Notes: generated by a model from the sequence alone, not told the origin. Numbered from the stretch's first letter, positions 23,748-35,764 are shown. The stretch is DNA of 64,000 bases from Galeruca laticollis (GCA_963921935.1 OY998180.1:106544270-106608269); one strand, 5' to 3'. Made by a program: numbers and translations.

Positions 23748-24072
23748 TTTTTATTGCTGTAACACAATAACAATTTCACTAACAAGCAGTGACCACTATA
23801 CCCTCAAGTACGGCTGACCATTCTGCAGTACGCTAACTAAAAAAACAATGTTTGTGCAAACTCAAATTAATGTTCATGTTAATTTATAAACTCGATAAAA
23901 ATGTCATGACAACACTAAAGATTTGACTTATTAATTGAAAAAACAACACTTAACGCTTAAATAATCACCAATTTTCAATGTTTTGATACATTTACAATGC
24001 AGTGTCAACACGCAAAATGGTCAGTACTATAGGTTCATGTGTTGGTCACTACATTAGGCACCTTCTACGGTA
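23748..24072. other. Upstream flank of relic D with TGACCA/TGGTCA repeats
   Basis: No gene was seen. TGACCA or its complement TGGTCA (or TGGTCAC) occurs at about 23789, 23815, 24018 and 24044, reminiscent of the subterminal motifs of elements A-C. The outer end of the element was not located. Confidence 0.4.
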
Positions 24073-25067
24073 GATGGCGCCCTGATGCCAATAAAAAGTT
24101 ATTTTATTTTAAAACATGACCACCATCATTTATTATTTAAAGCAAACTATTTATAAAAGAAAGTTTTTTGTAATCCAAAATAAATCCCGAATACAAATTC
24201 AATATCTCAATTATTTCCTACACTTATTCTATTTAGTTATTACTACATAAAAGAACTTCGAAATAGGAAAATAGTTTATGGTATGAGATGCTCACCATTT
24301 CCATTAATACACATGTTAAATCTTCTGATCAGTTCACCTTTACAAACTTGTAATAGTGTACGTTGATTAATAGCTGCAACACTGGCATACATTTTATTAT
24401 ACAGGTCGGTCATGTTCCCTAATAGTTCTTGGTAAACCATACTTTTTAAATGGCCCCACAAATAAAATTCTAACGGTGTAATATCGGGAGATCGAGCGGG
24501 CCACCTGAATACTCATCTTCCTGAATACGTTTGGTTTAGATAATTAGTGACGATGTTATGAGTATGTGGGCAACACCACCTTGGTAAAAACAAATCGTAT
24601 CCAACTGGATTGGTAAATTCTGTAACAAAATGAGATAACGTGCACCAGTTACATTTTCGCGATACAGGTGTGGACTAACAATAAAGCCATTTATAATTCC
24701 GCACCAAACGTTTACGCCAAACCTAGTCTGGAATCGGGTTTGTGTCAGCTACTTAGGATTCTCTTCAGACCAGTACCGACAGTTATGCCTGTTTACTACT
24801 CCATTATTAGGGAACCTGAATTCATCACTCTACATAATTTGTTCTAATAAATTCGGATTTTCCTCTAAAAGAATGGAACATTGTGCTAAAAAGTCCAATC
24901 TATGCTCATTATCTCCAGGTCTTGAGTGAGCTTTGTATGGAAAAAATGGGTTTTTCTATAGAATCCTCTGACAAGTAAGAACAGAAATATTAGTTTCACT
25001 ATTCAAGGTGTGCTACATTTGAAAGAGCTTGCAATCGAAAAAAAAAATTATTAAGCATGGCGCCATC
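24073..25067 (-). mobile_element. Deleted DD41D-type mariner relative (995 bp)
   Basis: The inverted ends GATGGCGCC ... GGCGCCATC are flanked by TA (24071-24072 and 25068-25069). The minus strand carries a decayed transposase. The clearest part (24461-24276 and just upstream) reads WPARSPDITPLEFYLWGHLK and continues to the C-terminus. Upstream (24500-24990) the frames are broken by many stops. The third catalytic position is Glu (PLE) here, where the related copy at 43.8 kb has Asp (PLD). The N-terminal HTH is missing. Confidence 0.65.
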
Positions 25068-25149
25068 TATATATTGACATAATTAAAGTCAATTTATATC
25101 CAAACCTGAAGTTCTCTTAGCGCTAAAATTGGCTTTTGTAAAACTAAAA

Positions 25150-25400
25150 TATCTCAATTACTTTCCAAAATATCTGAACTCTGCTATGCGGATGACATGG
25201 AGATTATAGGCAAAAACAAAACAAACATTGAACGAAAATCTAGAGAAGGCACTACAAAAGATGAATATGAGGATAAACAAACACAAAACAAAGATCATGA
25301 TAATAGGGAAGAAACGACAAGAACATACAATACATACAGAAGAAGAGGAAAATACAGGAAATGAGAACAGCAGGAGGAAGACTTAAATAATGAACATAAT
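25150..25400 (+). pseudogene. LINE reverse-transcriptase scrap
   Basis: ELCYADDMEIIGKNKTNIE contains the YADD active site. After a frameshift the frame continues ALQKMNMRINKHKTKIMIIG, the usual block after it. Nothing recognisable lies on either side, so this is a short fragment of perhaps 80 residues. Confidence 0.6.
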
Positions 25401-26030
25401 ACACATTGCAACAATATAATATATTATAAAAAATAAATTAACAGAATATAAACTACATAATAATTGTAAACTATGAGGTACTTATAAGATTATTTGTTTC
25501 CAATCGATTCAAAAGTAATCAACGAACAAACAGCGATTACAAACGAACCTATAAGACATATTATTGCAGCTACTTATATCTTAAACAATGGAAAGAAAAC
25601 ACTGTTTGTGTTAACCAGTAGCACCGAGAATAATCAACAAACTCAATGCAGAAGCTGCTATTCCTAATGTTAGTATTTTGAAGAAATGTGGATACGTCTC
25701 AAACCAAAACTTATCATTACTTTACAGCCTGTCGCTGTTTTTGAAGCATATATATATTGGTATAAGTGCACTTTAAGCTTTTTGTAGTAATTATCTTTAT
25801 TAAAGATAGAGTCAAAAAAAAATTCAATTTACGCTATAAACTAGAGTATGTAACGTATAGGTGAAGTTAACCCTCAAATTATTTATATATATAAAGTTTT
25901 TTAAAATTGCAAAAGCCTGTATTTTCAATAAAAGAGTTTTGTACTTATTTCCGCATTGCTTCAGTCCAAATTTTTTAAAACTCTACATTTTATGAACACT
26001 TTTGAAAACACCTTTATAATTAGGTTTGGA
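25401..26030. other. 3' flank of the TMEM179-like gene
   Basis: No coding sequence was recognised. On the minus strand a candidate polyadenylation signal (TTTATT on plus, 25796-25801) lies 230 bases past the stop codon. The rest is AT-rich. Confidence 0.4.
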
Positions 26031-28619
26031 TCAAACATGTGTGTATGCTACATTATCTTCACTAACAAACATATCTTCTTCGCTAGGAAACAGATCAGCA
26101 GCCGGTTTTAAGCCTGAACTCTTCAGTGCTTTTTGAATTTTCTAAAATAAAATTTTTTGTTATAGAAATTCAAAGTTTGTATTTTGAAAACAACACCCAC
26201 TCACTTCTTTGTGTACTTCGTTAGTATTAATATCTGTTGCGTCAACTGATACCGTAACAAATTGAAAATCGGCCATAGTAGCTAATCGTAAAATGGTTAC
26301 AGCCAATTGAATTGTCCACAAAAATATTGATGCTATGTAGGAATAGTAACATATTGTATAACTTGACCAAAAATCTTGAATACTCCCCTGGTTATGAAAC
26401 GAAAAGTATCCCATGTAAGCCGAACAACTGAAATGAATAAATTACGTTATAAATAAATACGAGTGTATTTCAAAATCTACATTGGTATACTGGAAAGTGG
26501 TAATGACGTCATGAATCCAACGTCATATTGTTGATTCGTTCCAAAATATACTGCTGTTTGACTCGACTTGTTATTTCCCTTATCTATCAGAAGTAATTGT
26601 TTTATTTGCTGAGATACCATTGTTTTAAATAATTATTACTACAATAAACGATCCATACACGCCCGGCGAAATATATAGCGTCGGATTCCTGACGTCATTA
26701 CCACTGGCCAGTATACTGATGTATATTTCGAAATACAAACTTTTATCTACAGGGTGTTCCGATATTCGACCGACAACGCTTTGAGGTAGGAACATAGACT
26801 CTTCAAATGCTTAGTTAATGATATACAGCGTGTTAAAGTTTGAAAAATGAAATAATATTCTGGTAATATCTTCTAAAAAGCTAAAATCAATAGTTTTCGA
26901 AAGATTTGGCTTTAACAGAGAAGCTGTAATACGTATTATCGTAATTTATTTGTCTATTGAAATAACAATTTACATGAAAATAAATAATGATAATTCATAA
27001 TAAGTTTAATATGAAACGGGAAATTACAAATTTAAAAAATATATTAAAGTTTTATTCAAGTATACTCTTTGAAACTTTAAAGTTTATTAAAAAAAATAAA
27101 ACCCAAGGGTTCAAGCAGTATTTATTAGAATTACTCAAACATAATATTTGAAATACAAAAGCGAAATAAATCATAAAAAAGGGTTAGACCAGACTGAATA
27201 ATTGCTGCAGCAAGCCTGAATTATTCTGATTCAACAATGGTATCGTAAACTAAGGATTTCATGTAGCCTCATAAAAGGAAGTCGTAATAATAATGTTTAT
27301 TCACAATATACAAGTAATACAAAACTATTTAATATTTTGAAATAGAAATTGATAAAAGTAGTACCAATATGGTGAAATCCGTTGTTTTGTGTTTTCCCAT
27401 GTAACAATTAATATCTTTGCTCCCAAATTTCATATCCTTATTTGGTTATACCGTGCTGAAGACGGCAAATGAGCCAGAAACATGCACGTCCACGGTTACC
27501 ACTCTGTTTCAGTAGCCCTTTTTCTTTTTGCGTGAATTATCCATGAATCTCTTTGTTGTTGTTGTTTACATATCACGCGATATTCCTACATCTTCTTTGT
27601 TATTTACTATGGGTCGGCAGGTTCAGGCAGGGGGGTTATATGCGCCACCGTGTCGATCTTGGTTGTTGTCCTGAAAACTTGGGATTTTCCAATTGAAGGC
27701 ACAAATGAGCGTTTGGTTTCCTTGTTGAAATCCGCTGTTTCATGTTTTCCCATGTTTACATTAACAACTTTGCTCCCAAATTTCACATCCTCATTTGGTT
27801 GAGCCAGAAACATGCATGTGTCCGCGGTTACCATCTGTTTCAGTAACACTTTTTCTTTTTGCGTGAATTACCCATGAATATCTTTGTTGTTGTTTACATA
27901 TCACGTGATATTCCTACATCTTCTTTGTTATTCACTATGGGTCGGCAGTTTCAGTCAGGGGGGGGCTATATGCGTCTCCGTGTCGATCTTGGTTGTTGTC
28001 CTGAAAACTTGGGATCTTTCAATTGAATGCACAAATGAGCGTTTGGTTTCCTTGTTGAAATCCGTTGTTTTATGTTTTCCCATGTTTCAGTTAACATCTT
28101 TGCTCCCAAATTTCACATCCTTATTTGGTTGAGCCAGATACATGCATGTCCGCGGTTACCACTCTGTTTCAGTAGCCCTTTTTCTTTTTGCGTGAATTAC
28201 CCATGAATCTCTTTGTTGTTGTTTTTGTTTACATATCACGCGATATTCCTACATATTCGTTGTTATTTACTATGGGTCGGCAGGTTCGGGCAGGGGGGGC
28301 TATATGCGCCTCCCTGTCGATCTTGGTTGTTGTCCTGAAAACTCGGGATCTTCCAATTGAAGGCACAAATGAGCGTTTGGTTTCCTTGTTGAAATCAGTT
28401 GTTTTGTGTTTTCCCATGTTTCAATTAACATCTTTGCCCCCAAATTTCACATCCTTATTTGGTTATACCGTGGTGAAGACAGCAAATGAGCCAGAAACAT
28501 GCATGTCCGCGGTTACCACTCTGTTTCAGTAGCCCTTTTTCTATTTGCGTGAATTACCCATGAATCTCTTTGTTGTTGTTGTTGTTTACATATCACGCGG
28601 TATTCCTACATCTTCTTTT

Positions 28620-28709
<90 letters not shown>

Positions 28710-30626
28710 AGTGAACCCCTCTATCATTTGATGGTATATGGTAAAAATTCAACAACATCCATATTTATATTTAGAGCTGTAGACTGTAGAAGATAAAAAT
28801 ACCCAACTAACCTACATTTAAAAATTAAGGAAGCTCCCGCCAACTGCAGTGCGCATGATCACATCCTAAAAAAATTATTGAAACTTTGAGTGTTGCAAAC
28901 ATTTGATTTTATAGTTTGAATGTTTAGTTGTCCTAAACCTAGGATCCTACAAAAATGACTAAAGCGTGTAATGAATCATAATAGATCTTTTCATCACAAA
29001 TTTGTTTTGTTCGCATGCGTGCACCTCAGCCATCTTTTTCGTACTGTTTTGTAAATAAGGATGTTAAAATACCTATGTACAAATAGTTAAAATAACAAAC
29101 ATTAAACAAATAATAGGTACTTATTGAAAAGAAATTAAGATAAAATTAAAGTAATAAGTATCTTAATTAAAAAATAAATTTTTCCAGTCGACCATGGTGT
29201 CTGTACGAAAAGGAAAAATAAAACGGTGTTGTTATAGAGTCTGTAAGAGTGACACATGTTGTAAATTATTTAAAACTAATACATAATATACATTATTTTC
29301 TAAATTTTCCTAACCCTTGCTTATAATATATGGATGTACTTAATATATACGCGTAATTCTATGGTTAAAAATATAATACGTTTATATACGAAAATTTTTA
29401 AATTTTAAAATTATTAATAATATTCATTATCAACCTAGATGTTAATTTTAGAGTTTCTACATCTGCTGACAATAAATTATGGTTAATTAGGATAAAATTA
29501 TTAACCTTTTATTTATATAATAATTATTTACCTAATTTTATTTACATAATAGATTGTATTGACAGCTAAGCTCTCAAATAGCAGACTTATTTTGCCTTTT
29601 TAAGAACGCCCATAACACTTTAACCACATTTTAATCGTTCATGTTATGAAAAGTACTATTACAAACGGGCTTTAGTTAGAAACATTAACTGAAGGTTTAA
29701 TATCATTACATAGATAAACTTTTTCTAATGCTGCTTTGTCAAGTGTTTTTATTCGTAACTGAAAATGAAATATACAGGGTGAAATAGAAACGTAGATATA
29801 TTATTAGATATTTTAGCTATTCAAAATGGATAATTTATGAAGAGAAATTCAATATTTTTGTTTCTTACGTAACATATCCAGTGTAATTTTGAAACTTGGA
29901 ACAAAAATTTTCCAAACCTTGTTTCATAGAAACGGTTGAAATTATATACAGAATCACCATTATAACAGATGCTATCAGCACTGGATATACCATCAACCAC
30001 GATCTAAAAAATGTAAGAAGAAGCATAGAAAAATTAATTATGTTTCTAGATATCTCACCTGTCAGATTCTTGACCTCTCGCGAACAGTACAATAAGAGCA
30101 CCAAAAGCAGCGGCAGCTATTAAAGATACTAAAGGCACGAATAGTATTAAATCACAAGAAGTAGAAGTTCCATAATCACTTCCTCTTATTCTAACATCCA
30201 CTTTTCCATACAACGAGTCATTTTTGTACCAAATCGTTTCGTTAAAAAGATACGAATGTTTCAGATGTTCTGGAACGACGTTCGTAACATTAACCGATTC
30301 TTCAGAAGTGTTAAAGATAGATAAATGTAAGAGTTCCGGTCCTTTATTTATATGAGTTTCATTGTTTTCTTCTTTAACTCTTATATCTTTGATATTCTCT
30401 ACTATAATCTGCTTCGTTTCATTAGATCCGATAACGTTTTTCATAACAGGTTTTAAGTCTATCACTTCGTTTTGTGTTTCGTTCATGTATCTTGCTTCTA
30501 CGACGTCGAATATGGGTTGGCCGTGTAGAATACATCTGTAGTTGAACATTTTGAGAATTTCTCCGAAAACATAAGCTGATACGAGAGAGTTGAAGATGAT
30601 GACCAGGAAAGTTGTTGTGTGTAAAA
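26031..30626 (-). CDS. Four-pass membrane protein, TMEM179-like; 5' exon not found
   Basis: Four exons join in frame through canonical GT-AG sites: 30626-30059, 30003-29869, 26427-26205 and 26141-26031 (stop TGA). Introns are 55, 3441 and 63 bp. The 344 visible residues have no stop. Segments in order: TM1 (TFLVIIFNSLVSAYVFG), RCILHG, a ~100-residue loop with several NxS/T sites, TM2 (LILFVPLVSLIAAAAFGAL), TM3 (VYPVLIASVIMVILYIIST), a loop with FCSKF, TM4 (SIFLWTIQLAVTILRL) and an acidic cytosolic tail ending NVAYTHV. The spacing of RC, FC and the TM blocks resembles TMEM179, a poorly characterised four-TM family. That match is from memory and rests on topology plus short motifs. The first exon must lie upstream of 30626. 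This is the only gene here that looks intact and under selection. Confidence 0.7.
26463..26738. repeat. TIR MITE in the large intron
   Basis: Inverted arms of about 57 bp (26463-26519 and 26682-26738) include GTATACTGG, GTGGTAATGACGTCA and GAATCC. The centre is AT-rich and non-coding. The target duplication is not clear. Confidence 0.75.
26739..27373. other. Intron sequence, no gene
   Basis: AT-rich intronic DNA. ACAGGGTGTTCC at about 26751 resembles the termini of the repeat pair at 46209 and 53738, but no second end was found here. Confidence 0.45.
27374..28622 (+). repeat. Tandem repeat, units of 330-353 bp, ~3.7 copies
   Basis: Unit starts are at 27374, 27727, 28057 and 28391 (periods 353, 330 and 334). 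Each unit contains CATGTTTC, CAACTTTGCTCCCAAATTTC, GAGCCAGAAACATGCA, CTATGGGTCGGCAG and CAATTGAAGGCACAAATGAG. A 22-bp indel near the middle of the unit accounts for most of the length difference. The short frames are interrupted and unlikely to be coding. The last unit runs straight into a (TA)n tract. A related, inverted pair lies at 57240-57672. Confidence 0.85.
28625..28706. repeat. (TA)n microsatellite, ~41 copies
   Basis: Uninterrupted TA dinucleotides directly follow the tandem repeat at the sequence ATTCCTACATCTT. The same junction recurs at 57619. Confidence 0.95.
28707..29868. other. Intron sequence, no gene
   Basis: AT-rich DNA between the microsatellite and exon 29869. A 30-codon Cys-rich frame at 29193 (MVSVRKGKIKRCCYRVCKSD) is too short to support as a gene. 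Confidence 0.45.
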
Positions 30627-30899
30627 CTGAAAATAATAATATACAGAATATTTCTTGATAAGTTTTGTCATTATTATGAATAGATAAATATTAAACAAAA
30701 CATAAAAAATCGTTAGTTTCCGCAGTACTGAGCATAGAAGTTAAAAATATCTATGCAATTGGGGCGATTTAGCTTCTAAAATCGAAAAATAGTGTGTGGT
30801 TACCATCGAAACATATTATTTTTATTTTATTAAACAGATTAGATTCTTCAACTCATGCTGATCTTAAATTTACTGTTTCAACCCTTACTTCGAGAAAAC
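30627..30899. other. Upstream intron of the TMEM179-like gene
   Basis: The sequence directly upstream of exon 30626 is an AT-rich acceptor region. No first exon with a convincing ATG and donor was recognised here. Confidence 0.4.
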
Positions 30900-31317
30900 T
30901 ACTTATTTTACCGTTATAAATGAAACTATTTCTAAATAATTCCACAACATTGTGAAAAAAATATGAAAATTATACAATTCTTTCGATATCTTAAAATATT
31001 ATCATCGAAATGAAGTTACATTTTATATTATGCCTACCTGACTATAAAAGAAGTTACTAAAAACACGTTGCAAAGCGTCCCAAAACATCTGATTTAACCA
31101 AGAATGCCTTAGAAAAGATCTAATGTAAACATAAAATGACACACGAAAACACATCAAGCCTAAAAAGCGGTGAAATGTGCTCAAAGAGTCTGGATTAAAG
31201 GACAGTAGAACATTTTTTAACATAAGAAACTGCTTAAACATATATCTAAATGTTGTACAGTATCCCTTTTTGGGCACTTTTGTGGGGTATCTCCATTATC
31301 TTTAAAGATAGAGGATT

Positions 31318-32030
31318 TTATGATTGAATATTATTCAGGACGTCTCACAGATGAACCCTATTGATTTTAAGCTCACCAGAGCCAGTACAACAGGTGCTAT
31401 AGTACTTTAACTACGATATTTTTGTCATGTTTTGAGAAATTTCAGCTTGTTAGCACGATACAGCCTCCGGAGTGCTCCATGTCAACAATTTTATTATTGA
31501 ATATTATTCAGGACGTCTCACAGATGAATCCTATTGATTTTAAGCTCACCAGAGCCAGTACAACAGGTGCTATAGTACTTTAAGTACGACATTTTGTCAT
31601 TTTTGGAGAAATTTCAGTTTGTTAGCATGATACAGCCTCTGAAGTATATACAAGTGACCAATTTTATGATTGGATATTATTCAGGACGTCTCAAAGATGA
31701 ACTCCATTGATATTCAGCACACTAACGCCAGTACATCGGGTGCTATAGTCCTTGGAGTACCAAATTTTTGTCATTTTTGGAGAATTTTCAGTTTGTTAGC
31801 ACGATACAGCCTCCAGAGTGTATACAAGTGACCAATTTTATAATTGGATATTTTCCAAGGCCTCATAGATGTATCCTATTGATTTTCAGCTGACTAGAGC
31901 GAGTATAGCGAGTCATATAAATCCAGATATACTACACTTTTGGTAATTTTCGGTTTGTTAGCACGATACATCCCCCGAAGTGTATGCAAGTGACAATTTT
32001 ATGATAGAATATTGTTCAGGGCATCTCACA
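31318..32030. repeat. ~173-bp satellite-like array, four units plus a partial
   Basis: Repeated landmarks (GATTGAATATTATTCAGGAC, GCCAGTACA, TTAGCACGATACAGCCTCC) recur at 31325, 31498, 31671, 31845 and 32006, giving periods of 173, 173, 174 and about 161. The array ends in GCGGAAAAGCTAGTTTTAAT. The same array with the same flank appears in reverse orientation at 55786-56365. Confidence 0.85.
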
Positions 32031-32071
32031 GATGCGGAAAAGCTAGTTTTAATCTTTAAAACTGTTTATTC

Positions 32072-33274
32072 ATGGACAGTTTGGATAGAATAATGTTTGA
32101 ATGTAACATTTTAAAAAATATTTTATTTTGGTATCGATATGTACTTGACATATTAGCTTGTTTGGTAGGTAGTGAACAAATATTAGATGTATTTCTCAAT
32201 CATATTAATAATTTACACCCAAAAATTAAATTTACATTAGAAGCTGAAGAAAATAACTCGATTAATTTTCTTGATTTGTAAATTCAAAGGGTTAATACCT
32301 AATGTAGTTAATTATTCAATTTACTGAAAACCAAAACACACATTGATATGACTATACCATATATATCCCATGTCACATAAATTAGTAGCATACCATTCAA
32401 TGATACATAAATCATTTCCAAATATACAAATATAATTTTGATAGAGAAATTAATACAATCAAACAAATAGCCACATCCAACGGTTATCCATTGCATATAA
32501 TAAATAAATTACTTAATAAAAAAGTGAAAAAAGTGGCATTACAATTAGTATTTCCTAAATAAATACAAAATTCCAAAACCATCACAAACGCTGGTAATGC
32601 TTCTAATAAGTACTACAATTTCTTTTAAAACAGAAAGTAATGTAGGTATAACATTGTTTAATGTAAAAACAAAAATATCCCCATTAAAAAATCAGGTATA
32701 ATATATAAACTCAAATGTCCACAATGTAATGCTGTCTATATACGTCAAACAATTAGAAATTTTGAAATTAGACAGAATGAACACTTATGACCATACAGAT
32801 TAAAACAACAAGAGAAATCGTATTACGAAAAACATATACTTGAAACTAAGCATTAATACCTAACGCAGAACTAGTATTACTACATATTTGTGATAAGAAA
32901 CAAGAACTAGATATCTTTGAGGAATCAGAAAAAAGACAAAAATATCCTCTTTAAAAAATCAGGTATAATATATAAACTTAAATGTCCACAATGTAATGCT
33001 GTCTATATACGTCAAACAATTAGAAAATTTGAAATTAGACAGAATGAACACTTACGACCTTACAGATTAAAACAACAAGAGAAATCGTATTACGCAAAAC
33101 ATATACTTGAAACTAAACATTAATACCTAACGCAGAACCAGTATTACTACATATTTGTGATAAGACACAAGAACTAGATATCTTTGAGGAATTAGAAAAT
33201 AGAAGACACTTAAGAGACCCACAATATGAAGTCATCAATGAACAGATAAATTTATTAAACTGTATTCTTAGGTA
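32072..33274 (+). pseudogene. Penelope-like element: RT C-terminus and GIY-YIG region, broken
   Basis: The RT part reads FWYRYVLDILACL (the usual Asp-Asp is Leu-Asp) then HPKIKFTLEAEENNSINFLDL. Across frameshifts come RKPTHTD-like and SMIHKSFP-like blocks and INTIKQIATSNGYPLHIIN-like residues. A GIY-YIG endonuclease region follows (SGIIYKLKCPQCNAVYIRQT); the YIG Gly is Arg. This region occurs twice, 267 bp apart (from 32694 and from 32961). The C-terminal tail (ELENRRHLRDPQYEVI ... LLNCILR) ends at a stop near 33274. This RT plus GIY-YIG order defines the EN+ Penelope-like elements. Many stops make it inactive. Confidence 0.85.
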
Positions 33275-34512
33275 ATAATCGTAAAAATCAGCAAATAATA
33301 GTTTTCCTTGGTTTCCTATATCATAGCAAAGTTATACTGATCTTTAATAGGAAAAAGATATCCAGGATATCATTGGACTAATAATATAATAGTTTTAATA
33401 TTTGTATACAATATTTTCTTTTTCTATTCATATATATTAAGTAAATCACAAGATAGGTCACTTCTTGGTATAGCCAAAAATAATTATTAAATATCAGGTA
33501 GGCATCATCATGTAACTTCTGTCATTCTAACGATAATATTTTAAGATATCGAAACAACTGTCAAACTTTTTAGAATTTTCATGATTATTTCACTATATTG
33601 TGAAATTATTTAGAAACAGTTAATTAAATTTATATTCTGCCCTTGTTCCTAAATTTTCTAAAATTACTCGTCTACCTGGTTTACTCCGTAATCCGCAGTA
33701 TTTAACATGAAACCATCACATTCGCAGTGGACTCCTGGACCTCCGATTACAAGCAGGTTAGGGGCACCGCGAACCGTGCCATATATAGAGCCTGTCGATT
33801 AACTAAAATCTGTAGATTTCAAAAAATTCCAAAAAATTAACGAAACCTGTAACGACGCTAGTAATAAAATTTTATTGATTTTTATAACTGCGTATGCGCG
33901 ATACCGTATGGCTCGTCCAATAATTTTCGTGTATTCTGTTGTGATCGTTTCGGGTTATCTGTTATCGTTTCTTAGTTCAAGTGTTGAGGTTATTACGTGG
34001 TTTCGGTATTTTGGTGTATTTTTTAAATGCTATAGTATAATATTTATTTGTTGCTTCGTTGCTTTAATATTATTTTATTGTTATTAATTGAAAAGACAAT
34101 ATCAAAGTGTATTGTGAAGGAGCGTAATAAGTGGTGTACTTGGTAAGTTTTATTACAAATTTTAGAGCATTTTTTATTTCTCAATTAACAACCATTTTCT
34201 TAATTTTTATAAAATACAGAATTTTTACTAATTTAATCGACAACTTTAGAGATCATGGTTGTTTTTTACATTAGCTAAACTGAAAATTGTTGCATTACTT
34301 AAGTAAATATTTCTTTATACAGTTTTGTTCCTCCAACCCAGGAAGATATAAAATTAATATGGCTGATATAAAACTCCAACTAAAGATAAAAAAACAAAAA
34401 TAATTTAATCATTCAAACATTTTTTGATATTTTTTTGGCTTAGTACAAAAACATGTGTAAACTTATTATTTCAATAGTAAGCGCATTTTGTTTTCTTTTG
34501 TTGATATAAATT

Positions 34513-34773
34513 TTGAAACATATTTGTGTGTACTTATTTATTGTTGTTATTTTGTGTTTACTTGTAGAAGCTCAACCAGAAACGAGAAAGAACTTCCACA
34601 AGACGGTGGGATTTTTAAGAGCCCTAAAGAAACATTTTAACAATTATAGACTGCCAGGAGCTGCAGAGAAACTTAAACTGCCGAATGCGATGGTTTCATA
34701 CGAGCCGAATGCTTTTAAATGTAGAAATGTACATTATATACAAATATGCAATATACTAGGTTTAAGTTTGTAA
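34513..34773 (+). CDS. Possible small secreted protein, unrecognised
   Basis: An 86-codon frame begins at TTG. It encodes a textbook signal-peptide shape (ICVYLFIVVILCLLVEA before QPETRKN) and a basic ~66-residue mature part with two Cys (KCRNVHYIQIC), ending at TAA/TAG near 34773. AATAAA lies about 30 bases later (34801-34806). No ATG precedes it in frame: either the start codon has mutated from ATG to TTG, or the true start lies in an upstream exon. A TTTACTTGTAG acceptor inside the signal-like segment allows a spliced alternative without it. No known family was recognised. It could be coincidental. Confidence 0.25.
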   Translation: MKHICVYLFIVVILCLLVEAQPETRKNFHKTVGFLRALKKHFNNYRLPGAAEKLKLPNAMVSYEPNAFKCRNVHYIQICNILGLSL

Positions 34774-34970
34774 TATACATCTATTTATTACGTCCAGTAT
34801 AGAAATAAAGATGTGTTTTAAGTGAAAATGTAATGTTAGATATATTATTTTAAATTTTGTACAGCCACAAGTGCTGTTTAGCACTCTTTTATGTAATTAC
34901 TTGGCACCTTGTATTTACAGAGCTGGGCAGTAGTTAACTACTTTTACTTTAAAAATATTTCAATTACTTT

Positions 34971-35764
34971 TGTTTTATTAACCCTTTTTTGCACTTGGGA
35001 TAATAAATGGAACGGAAGGTTGTAGTTTACTTAGCTCGAAGGACCGTTTAGTTATATGTAGTTCACTGTAGGATTCGTAGGATTATGGCGGTTTTTTAAA
35101 TCAAACTATTATGTCACTTTCACTTGTATATTGACGAAAATTACATTTTGTTCATTTGCTTGAACAATTAAGAAGTTCACTGAGTTTTACACTTTTGGTT
35201 ACCTATCACATTGTGTTAATTGTAAACATAATTTACCGATCTCAAGCCGGTTTGTTCTTATGAAAATAGTACCATTATGTACTAGGTCTGACTGATGAAG
35301 AGATGAATGATGACTGGGAACTGGGTGAAAATATAATATTATTCCTATTTATAGATAGTTTAAAGTGAGTGGGAAGTACACGTGTGTGTCTTTTTTGGTG
35401 GGTGAGAAAGTTTGAGATTTTAAATGGAAAAATTCCTAGAACAATAATCGTCTATATTTTGTATATGGTAGTGCTGAAATGGAATTTTGTCGATGTGTGG
35501 GAAATTAGATGTTTTAGAATTATGATATATTTCTTCAAGTGGTGTGATCGTTGAAATGGAAGTTTGTGGATGTGTGCGAAATTAAATGTTTGAGAAATAT
35601 GATATATTTCTTCAAGTGGTCTGATCGTTGATGTGTGAGAAATTAAATATTTGAGAATTATGATATATTTCTTCAAGGTCTGTGCAAGATATATGAATTA
35701 TGTTATACAGGGGAAGTTAAAATAAAATCACAGGAGAATTTGGTATTCAAATCAAATTAGAACA
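34971..35764 (-). repeat. BEL/Pao 3' LTR (794 bp)
   Basis: Begins TGTTTTATTAACC and ends AATTAGAACA on the plus strand. It contains the PBS-like 13-mer GCTCGAAGGACCG near 35034-35046. It carries one copy of the 75-bp segment that is duplicated in the other LTR. Confidence 0.92.

Larger units (their letters stand above)
30900..33640. repeat. 2.7-kb block with ~140-bp inverted ends
   Basis: About 30900-31045 is an imperfect reverse complement of 33490-33640 (shared GATAATATTTTAAGATATCG, CAGGTAGGCAT and GAAATTATTTAGAAA blocks). Between them lie the satellite and the Penelope-like relic. It may be the inverted flanking copy sometimes seen with Penelope elements, or the ends of a separate element. 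No target duplication was found. Confidence 0.6.

Noticed and set aside
28545..28796. Frames encoding long Tyr-Ile repeats (also at 49058, 57148 and 57421)
   Set aside because: They are translations of (TA)n microsatellites.
29193..29285. Cys-rich 30-codon frame resembling a THAP start
   Set aside because: Too short, no continuing exon, and the spacing of later THAP residues is absent.
33641..33786. Possible tRNA or rRNA in a GC-richer stretch
   Set aside because: No cloverleaf with A/B boxes and no rRNA core sequence could be read; only scattered GC-rich words.
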